Part shown: piece after piece, positions 54,554-64,000 of the stretch
How the letters are laid out: each line of letters opens with the position of its first letter
Numbering within the stretch: the stretch's first letter is position 1
Assembly (NCBI RefSeq): GCF_004521915.1
Contig: NZ_SDKD01000020.1
Coordinates: 22,395 to 86,394 of the forward strand
Direction: 5' to 3'
DNA length: 64,000 nt
Source: Brevibacillus migulae
GTDB taxonomy: Bacteria > Bacillota > Bacilli > Brevibacillales > Brevibacillaceae
The notes under the pieces: generated by a model
The model's database searches: none
What the model saw: the letters and a program-made list of their open reading frames with translations, nothing else
What the model was told of the DNA's origin: nothing
Position numbers and translations under genes: made by a program

Positions 54554-56968
54554 TTAATGCGGTGTTTTCACTTTTTGCAGCCGCAATGCGTTCAACACGA
54601 CCGATACCGAGCTTAACGCCATCGCTGCCCCTGCCAGCCAAGGAGCCAGGAACCCGGCAGCTGCGATTGGAATGCCGATGACGTTGTACGCCAAGGCCCA
54701 GAACAGATTTTGCTTAATATTCGCCATCGTTTTCTTGCTCATGAAGATGGCATCCGGAATGCTGGTCAGCTCTCCGCGCATCAAGGTGACATCCGCCGCC
54801 TCCATCGCCACGTCGGTACCGGTGCCGATCGCCATCCCGATATCGGCGGTCGCCAGTGCCGGGGCATCATTGATGCCGTCCCCGACCATCGCTACTTTTT
54901 TGCCTGCTTCCTGCAGCTTTTTCACTTCAGCTGCTTTTCCTTCCGGCAGCACCTCCGCCAGCACATGGTCGATGCCCACTTGTGCTGCGATCGCTTTTGC
55001 CGTACGTTCATTGTCTCCGGTGATCATGATGACTTCAATGCCCAATGCCTTGAGACGAGCCACCGCTTCTTTCGATGTTTCCTTGATCGTATCCGCTACA
55101 GCAACCATACCTGCATATTTGCGCTCAATGGCCACGAGCATCGCTGTTTTTCCTGCTTCCTCCAGCAAGCTCATCTCTCCGAACGCCGCGTTGGCATCTA
55201 CCTCGTATTTGGCCATCAGCTTTCTTGTGCCAACCAAAAGCTCTTTGCCGTCCACAACTGCCCGGATCCCGAATCCGGGAATCGCTTCAAACTCCTCTGT
55301 CGCCGGCAGCTCGATCCCTTTTTCTTTGATACCGTTGACGATCGCTTCAGCCAATGGATGCTCCGAATTTTTCTCCGCTCCTCCAACCATCGCCAGGAAT
55401 TGAGATTCGTCCAATTTTGCTTCCACGATCACATCGGTTAGTTCTGGCTTCCCTTTTGTTACCGTCCCGGTCTTATCGAGGATGATCGCGTCGATCCGGT
55501 GAGTGGCCTCCAGATGTTCGCCGCCCTTGAACAAAATACCCAACTCCGCCGAACGTCCGGAGCCTGCCATGATCGAGGTCGGCGTAGCCAGCCCCAAGGC
55601 ACAAGGGCACGCAATGACCAGTACGGCAATCGCTTTTTCCAACGCACTGGCGAATTGACCTGGTTCTACCGCCAAATACCAGACGAAGAAAGTAACAACC
55701 GCGATCCCCACCACGATCGGTACAAAAATACCGGAAATCACATCAGCAATCCGTTGAATCGGCGCTTTGGAGCCTTGCGCTTCTTCCACTACTTTAATAA
55801 TTTGCGCGAGCGCTGTTTCTTTTCCGACTTTTGTCGCTTTTACTTTCAATACACCATTTTTATTGATGGTCGCCCCAATCACATGATCACCGACACGCTT
55901 CTCCATCGGAATGCTTTCGCCTGTCAGCATCGATTCATCGACCGATGAGTTTCCTTCCACGACTTCGCCATCCACCGGCACCTTTTCGCCTGGCTTGACG
56001 ATGAGGATATCGCCCACGACGACTGCTTCTACAGGAATACTTAATTCTTGCCCGTCACGGATGACGAGCGCCGTTTTTGCCTGCAGCCCCATCAGCGATT
56101 TGATCGCTTCCGAGGAACGGCCTTTGGCCAATGCTTCGAACAGTTTTCCAAGCAGGATCAGCGTGATCAATACCGCGCTGGTTTCATAATACATTTCAAC
56201 CTGGTGATGACTGCTCATCTCCAGCGATTGAACGGTGAGATACAGGCTGTAAAAATAGGCAGCCGATGTTCCCAGCGCAACCAACACGTCCATGTTTGCG
56301 CTCTTGTTGCGAAGTGCTTTATAAGCTCCTACGTAAAATTGCTTGCCGATGATAAATTGCACGGGTGTTGCCAAGGCCAGCTGGAACCACGGATTCATGA
56401 AAATCTCCGGCAGCCAAATAAAGGACGTAAACGAGAAGTGGCTGACCATCGCCCAGAGCAGCGGCAACGAGAGAATGGCTGAAATGATCAATTTGCGTTT
56501 TTGCTTGGCGATTTCTTTTTGGCGATGATCGACTTGCTCGCCTTCCTCCTGCTTTGGTATCGCTTGGTAGCCCAGTTTCTCTACTTTTTGCACCATGTCT
56601 GCAACCGTCACATTTGCCGGTGAGTATTCGACATGGGCGGTTTCCAGTGCAAAGTTCACGGTTGCCTTGGTGACGCCCGGCAGCTTATTCAAGCCTTTTT
56701 CAATCTTGTTGGCACAAGCCGCGCAGGTCATCCCGCTGATTTGAAAGTCGACCGTTTCTTTGACGGTGTCGTACCCGAGGGAACGAATCTTCTCTTCCAG
56801 ATTGGTTGCATCCACTTTCTCTGCATCAAACGTTACAGAAGCTTGCTCCAAGGCAAAGTTTACGGATGCTTCGGATACGCCTTCTACTTTTTTCAGGCCT
56901 TTTTCGATGCGAAGTGCACAGGCCGCACAGGTCATTCCGCTGATTTGAAGCGTTGTCTGCTTTTCCAT
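54554..56968 (-). CDS. copA: Copper-exporting P1B-type ATPase
   Basis: 804 aa. Two N-terminal heavy-metal-associated domains, each with GMTCAAC (C14/C17 and C82/C85), eight membrane helices, the transmembrane metal motif [11 protein letters not shown], the phosphorylation site DKTGTVTKG, and [13 protein letters not shown] near the end. The second transmembrane site YN...[15 protein letters not shown] is that of Cu+ pumps. It exports Cu+ from the cytoplasm. No copZ or csoR gene is adjacent; instead an MFS gene lies 29 bp upstream and shares its likely promoter. Confidence 0.95.
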   Translation of the reverse strand: MEKQTTLQISGMTCAACALRIEKGLKKVEGVSEASVNFALEQASVTFDAEKVDATNLEEKIRSLGYDTVKETVDFQISGMTCAACANKIEKGLNKLPGVTKATVNFALETAHVEYSPANVTVADMVQKVEKLGYQAIPKQEEGEQVDHRQKEIAKQKRKLIISAILSLPLLWAMVSHFSFTSFIWLPEIFMNPWFQLALATPVQFIIGKQFYVGAYKALRNKSANMDVLVALGTSAAYFYSLYLTVQSLEMSSHHQVEMYYETSAVLITLILLGKLFEALAKGRSSEAIKSLMGLQAKTALVIRDGQELSIPVEAVVVGDILIVKPGEKVPVDGEVVEGNSSVDESMLTGESIPMEKRVGDHVIGATINKNGVLKVKATKVGKETALAQIIKVVEEAQGSKAPIQRIADVISGIFVPIVVGIAVVTFFVWYLAVEPGQFASALEKAIAVLVIACPCALGLATPTSIMAGSGRSAELGILFKGGEHLEATHRIDAIILDKTGTVTKGKPELTDVIVEAKLDESQFLAMVGGAEKNSEHPLAEAIVNGIKEKGIELPATEEFEAIPGFGIRAVVDGKELLVGTRKLMAKYEVDANAAFGEMSLLEEAGKTAMLVAIERKYAGMVAVADTIKETSKEAVARLKALGIEVIMITGDNERTAKAIAAQVGIDHVLAEVLPEGKAAEVKKLQEAGKKVAMVGDGINDAPALATADIGMAIGTGTDVAMEAADVTLMRGELTSIPDAIFMSKKTMANIKQNLFWALAYNVIGIPIAAAGFLAPWLAGAAMALSSVSVVLNALRLQKVKTPH

Positions 56969-56997
56969 ATGCTATCCATCCCTTCTATCTAAATGGT

Positions 56998-58338
56998 TTA
57001 CGCCATCTGTTTTTTACTTGCAAAAGCAAGGATCATGATGATGCTGATCAGAGCCACAATCGCACTTACCGAGAACAGATAGGTGAAGCCTGCCGCGAGC
57101 CCGATTAGTTTGCCCGCTACCGTTGCACCTAGCGTCGAACCCAAGGAACGGAACAAGCTGAGATAGCCAACCGCGGCTCCGGTGTCTTTCGGATCTACCA
57201 CTTGCAGAATCAGTACGTTCAGCGGTGCGCCGATAATGATCCCTACCCCAAAGCCCATCACTACGATGGTTACGATAAAGCTGACAAGTGATTCTACTAC
57301 GAAACCGAGAGATACAGCGCCGAGAATCGAGATGATAAATCCAAGCACCAGTACCTTTTTCGCGCCGATTTTATCGACCAGATTCCCGCCGATCAAAGAC
57401 GCAATCACCGAAGCGACCGCAAACGGAGTGGCAAGCAAGCCTGAGCTGCCCTTCGCCATATGCAGTACCGACTCAGTAAACACAGGCAAGAAGTTAATCG
57501 AAGTCGCCATCACAAAACCGGAAATGAGAGAGGCCAGCAAGAACGTCAACGCGCTTTTTTTCGTAAAGTATTGCGTGTTCATCACTGGATCTGCTTGCTT
57601 GCGTTCAATGAGAAGCAGAACAGGAAGCAGGATCAGGCCAATCGCGATAAAGACCACATTGCTGCTGGAGATGCCGTACATCAGCGCCAAAATCATTAAG
57701 CTTAGAACGAGAATCCCTGGATAATCGATCGGTTTTTTCACGACAGGCTGCTGCTGCTTCAGACCAGCGACCATGAGCAGGATCAATACGGAAATCGGGA
57801 TGTTAATCAGGAAGATCCACTGCCAGTCAAGCACCGAGAGAATCAACCCGCCGACTGCCGGCCCTGCAATGGTGCCGATCCCAAAAGCCACGCCAATCAG
57901 TCCCATCGCCTTGCCGCGCTCTTGTGGTGGCGTCGTCGCCGCGATCTGTGCTGCCGTGATCGGGAAGATACCCCCAGACCCTATCGCCTGAATCGCTCTC
58001 CCGAGAAGGAACACTGCGAAGTTCGGGGCAAAAGCGGCGAGCAGGGAACCGATCGCAAACAAGCTGATGCCCAACATGAAGGTTTGCTTTCTGCCGATCC
58101 GGTCAGACAGCTTCCCGAGAATCGGAATGCTAACGGCAAACGTCAATGTGTAGATCGTGAAGCTCCACACTCCCCAGGAAGCATCGATCTGGTAAGCGGA
58201 AAAGATGGAACTCAAGGCCGGACCGACGATACCGTGATCCAACGCCCCCATAAAGATTCCGAGCAAAAAGGTAAAAATCATAAGTCCTCGTGACATTCCT
58301 TGCACCGGTTGCACTGCCGGCATCGCTTGCGTGCTCAT
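56998..58338 (-). CDS. MFS transporter, DHA2 (14-helix drug exporter) family
   Basis: 446 aa from ATG 58338 (GAGGAG 11 nt upstream). Motif A is GKLSDRIGRKQTFM and motif C-like GIGTIAGPAVGGLI follows; the total of helices fits DHA2. These pumps extrude drugs and dyes by proton antiport. It directly precedes copA on the same strand, and its promoter has a CsoR-like tract, so it may help in copper tolerance, for example by export of a copper chelate. That role is an inference. Confidence 0.87.
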   Translation of the reverse strand: MSTQAMPAVQPVQGMSRGLMIFTFLLGIFMGALDHGIVGPALSSIFSAYQIDASWGVWSFTIYTLTFAVSIPILGKLSDRIGRKQTFMLGISLFAIGSLLAAFAPNFAVFLLGRAIQAIGSGGIFPITAAQIAATTPPQERGKAMGLIGVAFGIGTIAGPAVGGLILSVLDWQWIFLINIPISVLILLMVAGLKQQQPVVKKPIDYPGILVLSLMILALMYGISSSNVVFIAIGLILLPVLLLIERKQADPVMNTQYFTKKSALTFLLASLISGFVMATSINFLPVFTESVLHMAKGSSGLLATPFAVASVIASLIGGNLVDKIGAKKVLVLGFIISILGAVSLGFVVESLVSFIVTIVVMGFGVGIIIGAPLNVLILQVVDPKDTGAAVGYLSLFRSLGSTLGATVAGKLIGLAAGFTYLFSVSAIVALISIIMILAFASKKQMA

Positions 58339-58390
58339 CTTGTTCAATCTCCTCTATGTAAAAGTGAGTTGCGTTTTTCTCCTTGCCTTA

Positions 58391-58419
58391 ATACTATACC
58401 CCCCTACCCTATAAGTCAA
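58391..58419 (-). promoter_or_regulatory. MFS-copA promoter with CsoR-like G/C tract
   Basis: On the minus strand TTGACT (58414-58419) is followed after 17 bp by TAGTAT, or after 15 bp by TATAGT. The spacer reads TATAGGGTAGGGGGG. Its complement ATACCCCCC-TACCCTAT has the same left half (ATACCCCC) as CsoR operators of Bacillus copZA; the right half is in direct rather than inverted order. Control by a CsoR-family repressor is likely but not certain. Confidence 0.55.
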
Positions 58420-58650
58420 GCGAAATTCCAAGATTTTTTTCTGGATCACATGTCAATAGCCATATCTAGCCATTTAATCATAAAAGTAATTCTAACTTCC
58501 AATTTTTTCATTGTAAATCAATTTTTTGGCTGAACTGTATGCGATGACTAAAAAATGATTATGCATACTTGGTAGTGGGGGAAGGGAAGTCGGGGCTGCA
58601 TACTTGCCACACTTGCTGGGGAGGGGGGCTGTCCGGTTCCGATAGCAAAA
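58420..58650. other. Non-coding gap with G-rich direct repeat
   Basis: No gene seen. The sequence TGCATACTTG occurs twice (58562-58571, 58597-58606), each followed by G-rich tracts (GGGGGAAGGGAAGTCGGGG and GGGGAGGGGGG). Function unknown. Confidence 0.4.
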
Positions 58651-58651
58651 A

Positions 58652-58683
58652 AGACCCCTGTCATCATTCATCAACAGGAGTCT
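58652..58683 (-). terminator. Terminator of the AgcS-type symporter gene
   Basis: AGACCCCTGT and ACAGGAGTCT pair with one mismatch; the minus strand ends in TTTTTT. Confidence 0.75.
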
Positions 58684-58786
58684 TCTACTATCACGCTTTA
58701 ATCACATTAGATATTGCTTTTTTCATTTGTCTCTTCAGGGTCGCATATACCTGCTCGGGGTATGATGATTTGTTTCCTCGAGCTGC

Positions 58787-60277
58787 TTACACTGTCTTCT
58801 GCTTTTTCCCCGCTACCGCCGCATCTGGATGGACGTATTCCTTCTCCCAGAAATCCGCACCCTTGATGCCGAGTTTGACCGGATCGAAGACGGGATCCAA
58901 TCCTGCTTTCTTTTGTGCTTCATAGTCCTTCAATACTCGCAAAGCCGGCTTGGTTAACAGCAGGATGGCGATAATATTTAACCATGCCATGCTGCCGACG
59001 CCGATATCGCCCAGTGTCCATGCCAGCTCAGCTGTCTTCACGCTGCCGTAATAGACCATGCCCATGATGACAATTTTCAACGCATACTCCGACCAGACGC
59101 GCTTGACCTTTCCATTCAGGTACGCCAGATTCGTCTCTGCCATGTAGTAGTACGCCATGATCGTCGTAAAAGCGAAGAAAAGAAGCGCTACTGCAACAAA
59201 AGGCGCGCCAAAGCCAGGAAGTACGGATTCCACTGCCATCTGTGTGTATACAGGTCCCGGCTTGTCGGCATCGATATTGGTAACAATCGGTGCTGCCCCC
59301 TCCGGATGAACGTTGTACATGCCGGTCATCAAGATCATGAAAGCAGTCGCCGAACAAACAAACAATGTATCTACATAGATCGAAAAGGCCTGTACCAAGC
59401 CTTGCTTCGCGGGATGGGATACTTCTGCTGCCGCAGCTGCGTGCGGAGCGGTTCCTTGCCCCGCTTCGTTGGAATAGATGCCGCGTTTAACCCCCCAGGA
59501 AATCGCCGCACCGATAATCCCGCCAAAAGCAGCGTCTGCGCCAAACGCACTGCGGAAGATGAGCGCAAGGATCGCTGGCAGATCAGCGATGTTGATGATC
59601 ACGATCAAAAGAGCCACCAGAATATACCCCAGCGCCATAAACGGTACCACGACCTGCGCAACATTGGCGATCCGCTTCACTCCGCCAAAGATGATCGCTG
59701 CCAGGATGATTACCAGTCCAATCCCCGTAATGGCCGGACTTATGCCGAATGCGCCTTTCATCCCCTCTGCAATGCTGTTCGCCTGCACGCCCGGTAATAG
59801 CGCGCCGGTTGCGAGAACGGTTACAATCGCAAACAGGACCGCATACCATTTTTGCCCCAGGCCCTTCTCGATGTAAAACGCAGGACCACCGCGGAACTGT
59901 CCATCTTGCTTGCGTTTATAGACCTGCCCCAGCGCCGCTTCCACAAACGCCGAACCCGCTCCCAAAAAGGCAATCAGCCACATCCAAAAGACAGAACCCG
60001 GACCGCCATAAGCAATGGCCGTTGCCACACCGGCAATGTTTCCTGTCCCTACCCTTCCGGACAAAGCCAGCGACAAAGCTTGGAAAGAGGATACCCCTGC
60101 CTCGGAGCTTTTGCCTTCAAACATTAACTTCACCATGTCCTTGATGTGTCTTAGCTGAAGGAACCGGGTTGCAAACGAATAAAAAAGACCTGTTGCTAAA
60201 CAGAGAATGATAAGTGCCTGACTCCAAATGATTCCATTCAGCCAATTTACAAATGTCTCCAAGTTTTTACCCCCCAA
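58787..60277 (-). CDS. Sodium:alanine/glycine symporter (AgcS family)
   Basis: 496 aa with about 11 membrane helices. The AgcS signatures SGRVGTGNIAGVATAIAYGGPG near residue 75 and GVKRGIYSNEAGQGTAPHAAAAAEV near residue 280 are both present. These proteins import alanine or glycine with Na+ (or H+). It is a single gene with its own terminator; the 160-bp gap upstream shows no recognisable riboswitch. Confidence 0.92.
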   Translation of the reverse strand: MGGKNLETFVNWLNGIIWSQALIILCLATGLFYSFATRFLQLRHIKDMVKLMFEGKSSEAGVSSFQALSLALSGRVGTGNIAGVATAIAYGGPGSVFWMWLIAFLGAGSAFVEAALGQVYKRKQDGQFRGGPAFYIEKGLGQKWYAVLFAIVTVLATGALLPGVQANSIAEGMKGAFGISPAITGIGLVIILAAIIFGGVKRIANVAQVVVPFMALGYILVALLIVIINIADLPAILALIFRSAFGADAAFGGIIGAAISWGVKRGIYSNEAGQGTAPHAAAAAEVSHPAKQGLVQAFSIYVDTLFVCSATAFMILMTGMYNVHPEGAAPIVTNIDADKPGPVYTQMAVESVLPGFGAPFVAVALLFFAFTTIMAYYYMAETNLAYLNGKVKRVWSEYALKIVIMGMVYYGSVKTAELAWTLGDIGVGSMAWLNIIAILLLTKPALRVLKDYEAQKKAGLDPVFDPVKLGIKGADFWEKEYVHPDAAVAGKKQKTV

Positions 60278-60367
60278 TTGTTTTCTTTATGTATCAATCA
60301 ACAGTTATTATTACAGCCGAAATAGGGATGGTTTTCCAGAAAAATGTTTTTTATCCAGAAAAAAAGA

Positions 60368-60397
60368 TAACCCAGCATCGATGAACGAACTGGGCTA
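60368..60397 (-). terminator. Terminator of the marR-MFS operon
   Basis: TAACCCAG and CTGGGCTA pair with one wobble; on the minus strand a run of seven T follows (ATCTTTTTTT). Confidence 0.78.
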
Positions 60398-60437
60398 CCT
60401 AAATGTTGTTTTTTTACATAGAGCAAATTCCCTGCAA

Positions 60438-61829
60438 CTATTTTACTGGTCTTTGTTGACTACGGTACAAAATGATTACCAGAATGACCAGCGCAGCCAA
60501 GGTTAAAAAGATATTGCTGTAAACAATCGCTCCTTGATTGATCAACAATGGGTTAAACGGTGCGGACGAACCCACATCGAGTGTTTTGCCGATCAGCGTA
60601 GTAGCGGTTGCCCCCGAGATGAAGTTCAGCATCGAGAAGAGCCCCATCCCGACACCGACCTGGTCCTTTGGTAATGTACGGGAGATCGTATTCGACATCG
60701 CAATCTGCATGAACGTTTGCCCCAGATTGCCGGAAATCAGGACAAACAGGATCAGATATGGGGACAGACCGGCAGTTACCGATAATAGGCTGTAGGCGAT
60801 AAACTGAAATGCTGTGGCCAGATAGAAGAGAAACAGGTTCCCTTTTTCGTCTGCGAGCCTTCCTCCCTTTCGCCCCAGCAAGGCTGAGGAAATCGCGCCC
60901 GGAAACATGATCAGCCCGATCATCGCTGGAGACAAATGATTCACATTCGCCAGCAGCTGCGGTGTCAGAAACGGGATGCCAAAAGCAAGCCCAGTGGCCA
61001 AAAATGCGGTTCCTACGCCAAACGTATATTTCTTGTTTTTAAATAAGGCAGGCTGAATAAAAGGAGAGTCAGCCTTCCGAAGCCGTATCACCAACAGGAC
61101 AAAAAATGCGATGCCTAGCAGGAAGAGCAGCCAAGTCTCATACGTAATGGCGAGCAATAAAGACGCAACCATACCCGCGAGCAGCAAGCCGCCAAATATA
61201 TCTGTCTTGGCCGTGGTCCCTCTTTCATCGTCCAGATATTTGCGATAAAAAGGCAAGGTAATCAAAGCCAGGATCGACATCAAAAAGAGCACCCGCCAGC
61301 TGGTCACGCTCGACACCAGTCCGGATACGATGGGCCCGATCGCCGTGCCCAACGCCAAACCGCTAGCCGTAGTACCAAGTGCCCGCCCCCGCTTCTCAGG
61401 CGGAAAGTATCGCACCGGGATGATCATTGCAGTGGCCGGAATCACCGAGGCTCCCGCGGACTGCAGGACCCGTCCCAGAATCACCATCCAATAATGCGTG
61501 GCAAATACCCCCACTAGTGAACCTAGTGCAAATACGATCAGACCAAAGGTAATCAAATCTTTGATCCGGTACTTATCCGCCAGCTTCCCATACGTCACCG
61601 AACCGATGGCATAGACGATCATATAACCGGTCACGATCCAGCTTACCTGCGAGGACGTAATCTGAAACTCTTTGCTGATCGTCGGCAGCACGACGTTAAA
61701 CATCGAGGCATTCATGACCGATAAGATCAGCGTAAAAAACAGTACGCGAATCAGCTTCTCGCCTGTTCCCGTATCTTGTACAGCCGCTTGTTGTGTCAAA
61801 TGCTCCACCCTCTTTTCTCTCTCACTCAT
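60438..61829 (-). CDS. MFS transporter, DHA2 (14-helix) multidrug exporter
   Basis: 463 aa, 14 predicted helices. Motif A is YGKLADKYRIKDLIT and motif C is LGTAIGPIVSGLVSS. The first helix follows a charged leader. Family members such as LmrB, QacA and TetA(L) export drugs by proton antiport. It lies 44 bp downstream of a marR gene, with a MarR-type operator directly in front of it, so it is almost certainly the MarR-controlled pump. Confidence 0.9.
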   Translation of the reverse strand: MSEREKRVEHLTQQAAVQDTGTGEKLIRVLFFTLILSVMNASMFNVVLPTISKEFQITSSQVSWIVTGYMIVYAIGSVTYGKLADKYRIKDLITFGLIVFALGSLVGVFATHYWMVILGRVLQSAGASVIPATAMIIPVRYFPPEKRGRALGTTASGLALGTAIGPIVSGLVSSVTSWRVLFLMSILALITLPFYRKYLDDERGTTAKTDIFGGLLLAGMVASLLLAITYETWLLFLLGIAFFVLLVIRLRKADSPFIQPALFKNKKYTFGVGTAFLATGLAFGIPFLTPQLLANVNHLSPAMIGLIMFPGAISSALLGRKGGRLADEKGNLFLFYLATAFQFIAYSLLSVTAGLSPYLILFVLISGNLGQTFMQIAMSNTISRTLPKDQVGVGMGLFSMLNFISGATATTLIGKTLDVGSSAPFNPLLINQGAIVYSNIFLTLAALVILVIILYRSQQRPVK

Positions 61830-61839
61830 TTTTGTAAAA

Positions 61840-61861
61840 AATTATTGTCTAAACAAGTATT
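61840..61861. promoter_or_regulatory. MarR operator copy 2, in front of the MFS gene
   Basis: This 22-bp site matches the palindrome at 62364-62385 at 18 of 22 positions; the half TAAACAAGTATT is identical. It ends 11 bp before the MFS start, inside the marR-MFS gap. Confidence 0.65.
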
Positions 61862-61873
61862 CTTGCAAAAAAG

Positions 61874-62317
61874 TTACTTCAAATTTTCTATAATTTTGTC
61901 AAGGACACGCAGGCATGTTTCCAAGTCCTGCTCATTTACACCTTCGGTTGCTTCCGCTGCCGTTTTCAGCGCGAGGTTGATCAGGTCTTCCTGCATTTGC
62001 GCGCCTTCCTCGGTCAAATAGATCAGATTCGTACGGCGGTCAGTCGGATGGGGCACACGCTTCACCAGATTGCGCTTGATCATATTGTCGATGAGCCTGG
62101 AAACGGAGGGTTCGTCTTTATCGGTGGCACAGGCAATCATATTCTGGGTTTTCCCCTCATCCTTGCGTAGATTCACAAAGATCCGCCATTGCTCCGGGGT
62201 CACATTTAAGCCATTTTCCTTGAAATGCCGATTCATGCGGTTGCCAAACAGCCGGGATGAAACCCCCAACTTCCGCCCAAGAGACCTTTTTATATACTCG
62301 TTCACATCAAAGTCCAT
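61874..62317 (-). CDS. MarR-family transcriptional regulator
   Basis: 147 aa from ATG 62317 (GGAGGAG upstream); earlier in-frame starts are not supported. Winged helix-turn-helix with the recognition region ATDKDEPSVSRLIDNMIKRNLVKRVPHPTDRRTNLIYLTEEG, split here only by the wing; the DRR motif is diagnostic. Two Cys are present (IACATDK and LETCLRV), neither at the OhrR N-terminal position. A perfect 8-bp-armed palindrome lies 47 bp upstream and a second copy in front of the MFS gene; it probably represses both. Confidence 0.9.
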   Translation of the reverse strand: MDFDVNEYIKRSLGRKLGVSSRLFGNRMNRHFKENGLNVTPEQWRIFVNLRKDEGKTQNMIACATDKDEPSVSRLIDNMIKRNLVKRVPHPTDRRTNLIYLTEEGAQMQEDLINLALKTAAEATEGVNEQDLETCLRVLDKIIENLK

Positions 62318-62363
62318 AACACTCCTCCTCTCCTCACTCCTATGTAAAAAGATCGTACTGCAA

Positions 62364-62385
62364 AATACTTGTTTATGCAAGTATT
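62364..62385. promoter_or_regulatory. MarR operator copy 1, between marR and the catalase gene
   Basis: AATACTTG and CAAGTATT form perfect 8-bp arms around TTTATG. It lies 47 bp before marR and 70 bp before the divergent catalase gene, so it could serve both. Confidence 0.7.
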
Positions 62386-62454
62386 AAATATCTCGACCAT
62401 ATTTTGCTAATAATATCCACTGTTCATACTTAAAAGCGAGGAGTGTCCTGACTC

Positions 62455-64000
62455 ATGACGGAAAACAATCGGCAAGATTCCACCGGAACGGCAGTGACTG
62501 GCGCCGGCAGTTCCCATGATCGACGCATGGGCGATGGGGAAACGGAAACCACACTGACCAACCGGCAGGGCCATCCCATCTCGGATAACCAAAATGTACG
62601 GACGGTCGGCAACCGGGGGCCGACAACGCTGGAGAATTACCACTTCCTGGAGAAGATCACTCACTTCGACCGTGAACGCATCCCGGAGCGTGTCGTCCAT
62701 GCGCGGGGTGCAGGCGCCCATGGCTATTTCGAAGCCTACGGCAAGGTAGGGGATGAGCCTATCGCGAAATATACCCGTGCCAAGCTGTTTCAAGAGCCCG
62801 GAAAACGAACCCCTGTCTTTGTCCGCTTCTCCACCGTTGTCCATGGCGGCCACTCACCGGAAACCTTGCGTGACCCCCGAGGTTTTGCCGTGAAGTTTTA
62901 TACGGAGGATGGCAACTGGGATCTGGTCGGCAACAATCTGAAGATCTTTTTCATTCGCGACCCGCTCAAATTTCCAGACATGGTGCACTCCTTCCGCCCT
63001 GACCCTGTCACCAACCTGAATGATCCGGAGCGCATGTTTGACTTCCTGTCCCTTTCTCCCGAGGCCACCCATATGGTCACCTTTGTCTTTTCCCCATGGG
63101 GGATTCCCGCCAACTATCGGCAAATGCAAGGCTCCGGCGTCAATACATACAAGTGGGTGAATCAGGAAGGACAAGCGGTTTTGGTCAAATACCATTTCGA
63201 ACCGCTCAAGCAAGGGATCAAAAACCTGAAGCAATCTGAGGCGGATGAGATTCAGAAAGTCAACTATAGTCATGCTACCCAGGACCTCTACGAAGCGATC
63301 GAGCGCGGCGATTATCCGGAGTGGGAATTCTGTGTGCAGATCATGAGCGACGATGAGCATCCCGAGCTTGACTTTGACCCGCTTGATCCAACCAAGCTGT
63401 GGCCTACGGACAAGTTTCCGTTTCTCCCAGTCGGAAAAATGGTGCTGAACAAAAACCCGGACAATTACTTTGCGGAAGTGGAGCAGGCTGCTTTTGGCAC
63501 CGGCGTCCTGGTCGACGGCCTTGATTTCTCCGATGACAAGCTGTTGCAGGGCCGGACGTTCTCCTATTCCGACACACAGCGCTATCGGGTAGGGACCAAC
63601 TATCTGCAACTCCCGATCAATGCGCCGAAAAAGCACGTGGCGACCAACCAGCGAGATGGACAAATGACTTACTTTGTGGATCAGGCTCCCGGGCAAAATC
63701 CGCATGTGAACTACGAGCCGTCCTCCCTCGGCGGATTGAAGGAGGCTGCCGAATCCGGAAAAGAACATCAACCTGCCTACAATGCAAAGCTGGTGCGACA
63801 AAAAATCGACCGCACCAACGATTTTGCCCAAGCTGGCGAAACTTACCGCAGCTTCGAGGAGTGGGAACGGGAAGAACTCATTTCCAATCTGGTCAATGCC
63901 TTGAAGGTATGCCGCAAAGATATTCAGGATCGCATGATCGATCATTTCACCAAGGCCGATCCTGACTACGGCCGCAGAGTCGCTGAAGGACTCGCTCAGG
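62455..64000 (+). CDS. katX: Catalase (KatX-like), 3' end beyond the window
   Basis: 515 codons are visible; the gene runs off the window end. GAGGAG precedes ATG 62455. The monofunctional haem catalase core is intact: the catalytic His is H82 ([12 protein letters not shown]), the distal Asn lies in DLVGNN (160-161), and the haem-ligand Tyr is in [15 protein letters not shown]. The stretches [15 protein letters not shown] and [21 protein letters not shown] resemble spore catalase KatX more than KatA; this closer assignment is tentative. An about 40-residue N-terminal extension is rich in polar residues. It decomposes hydrogen peroxide. It is divergent from marR. Confidence 0.92.
   Translation, partial: MTENNRQDSTGTAVTGAGSSHDRRMGDGETETTLTNRQGHPISDNQNVRTVGNRGPTTLENYHFLEKITHFDRERIPERVVHARGAGAHGYFEAYGKVGDEPIAKYTRAKLFQEPGKRTPVFVRFSTVVHGGHSPETLRDPRGFAVKFYTEDGNWDLVGNNLKIFFIRDPLKFPDMVHSFRPDPVTNLNDPERMFDFLSLSPEATHMVTFVFSPWGIPANYRQMQGSGVNTYKWVNQEGQAVLVKYHFEPLKQGIKNLKQSEADEIQKVNYSHATQDLYEAIERGDYPEWEFCVQIMSDDEHPELDFDPLDPTKLWPTDKFPFLPVGKMVLNKNPDNYFAEVEQAAFGTGVLVDGLDFSDDKLLQGRTFSYSDTQRYRVGTNYLQLPINAPKKHVATNQRDGQMTYFVDQAPGQNPHVNYEPSSLGGLKEAAESGKEHQPAYNAKLVRQKIDRTNDFAQAGETYRSFEEWEREELISNLVNALKVCRKDIQDRMIDHFTKADPDYGRRVAEGLAQ

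Noticed and set aside
60278-60437. Possible glycine riboswitch before the AgcS symporter gene.
   Set aside because: No conserved aptamer core or expression-platform hairpin could be seen in the gap.
62854-63945. A 363-aa open frame on the minus strand.
   Set aside because: It is the antisense of the catalase gene, whose family motifs on the plus strand are unmistakable.

Overview
The window looks like a chromosomal segment of an aerobic, Gram-positive, spore-forming Bacillota, most likely Brevibacillus or a close relative. The reasons are strong AAGGAGG-type ribosome binding sites, lipobox signal peptides, a Vpr-like subtilase, CotH, YesM/YesN and CitS/CitT signalling pairs, cre-like sites and a Bacillus-type LexA box. 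This placement is inferred from gene style; no rRNA or other marker gene is present. No IS element, prophage, CRISPR array, tRNA or rRNA was recognised.

Layout. 0-5.1 kb: a CDF metal exporter, a MITE-like palindromic repeat, a LysR/MFS/DJ-1 set and a hemolysin III-type membrane protein. 5.2-17.4 kb: the standout region, a tightly overlapping eight-gene operon on the minus strand. It encodes a Gram-positive Pel-type exopolysaccharide machine: a UDP-sugar epimerase fused to a PelD-like receptor, then PelE-, PelA-deacetylase-, PelF- and PelG-like proteins. The same run continues into a CotH-kinase lipoprotein, a VTC-type polyphosphate polymerase domain protein and a DUF4956 membrane protein. A secreted GH114-like hydrolase gene is divergent from the operon. 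17.6-24.3 kb: a membrane-anchored protein of unknown function, a large Vpr-like protease, and a LexA-box-controlled sigma-like gene broken by an amber codon and followed by a small membrane protein.

24.4-34.6 kb: one sugar locus, all on the minus strand. YesN-like regulator, YesM-like kinase and lipoprotein sugar-binding protein are followed by a chemoreceptor and the mglBAC galactose-type ABC transporter, which has a cre-like site. 34.7-43.6 kb: an OmpR-type two-component system, an RND pump with its lipoprotein adaptor, a secreted protein with four tandem repeats, and an XRE-cupin regulator gene split by an in-frame stop. 43.6-48.4 kb: a citrate module (citM, citS, citT) plus an AbrB-type membrane protein.

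48.7-64 kb: an azoreductase; an alpha/beta hydrolase; a ketodeoxygluconate/uronate set (kdgK, kdgT, kdgA, kduI) with cre-like sites and a palindromic operator; an MFS-copA pair behind a CsoR-like G/C tract; an AgcS-type amino acid symporter; a marR-MFS pair with two matching operators; and a divergent catalase cut by the window end.

The most novel system is the Pel operon: precursor supply (epimerase) is covalently joined to the presumed c-di-GMP receptor, and a putative polyphosphate/protein-kinase module sits in the same transcription unit. Two genes carry in-frame TAG codons with clear coding potential beyond them. Because TAG also ends intact genes here, these are read as nonsense mutations rather than recoding.
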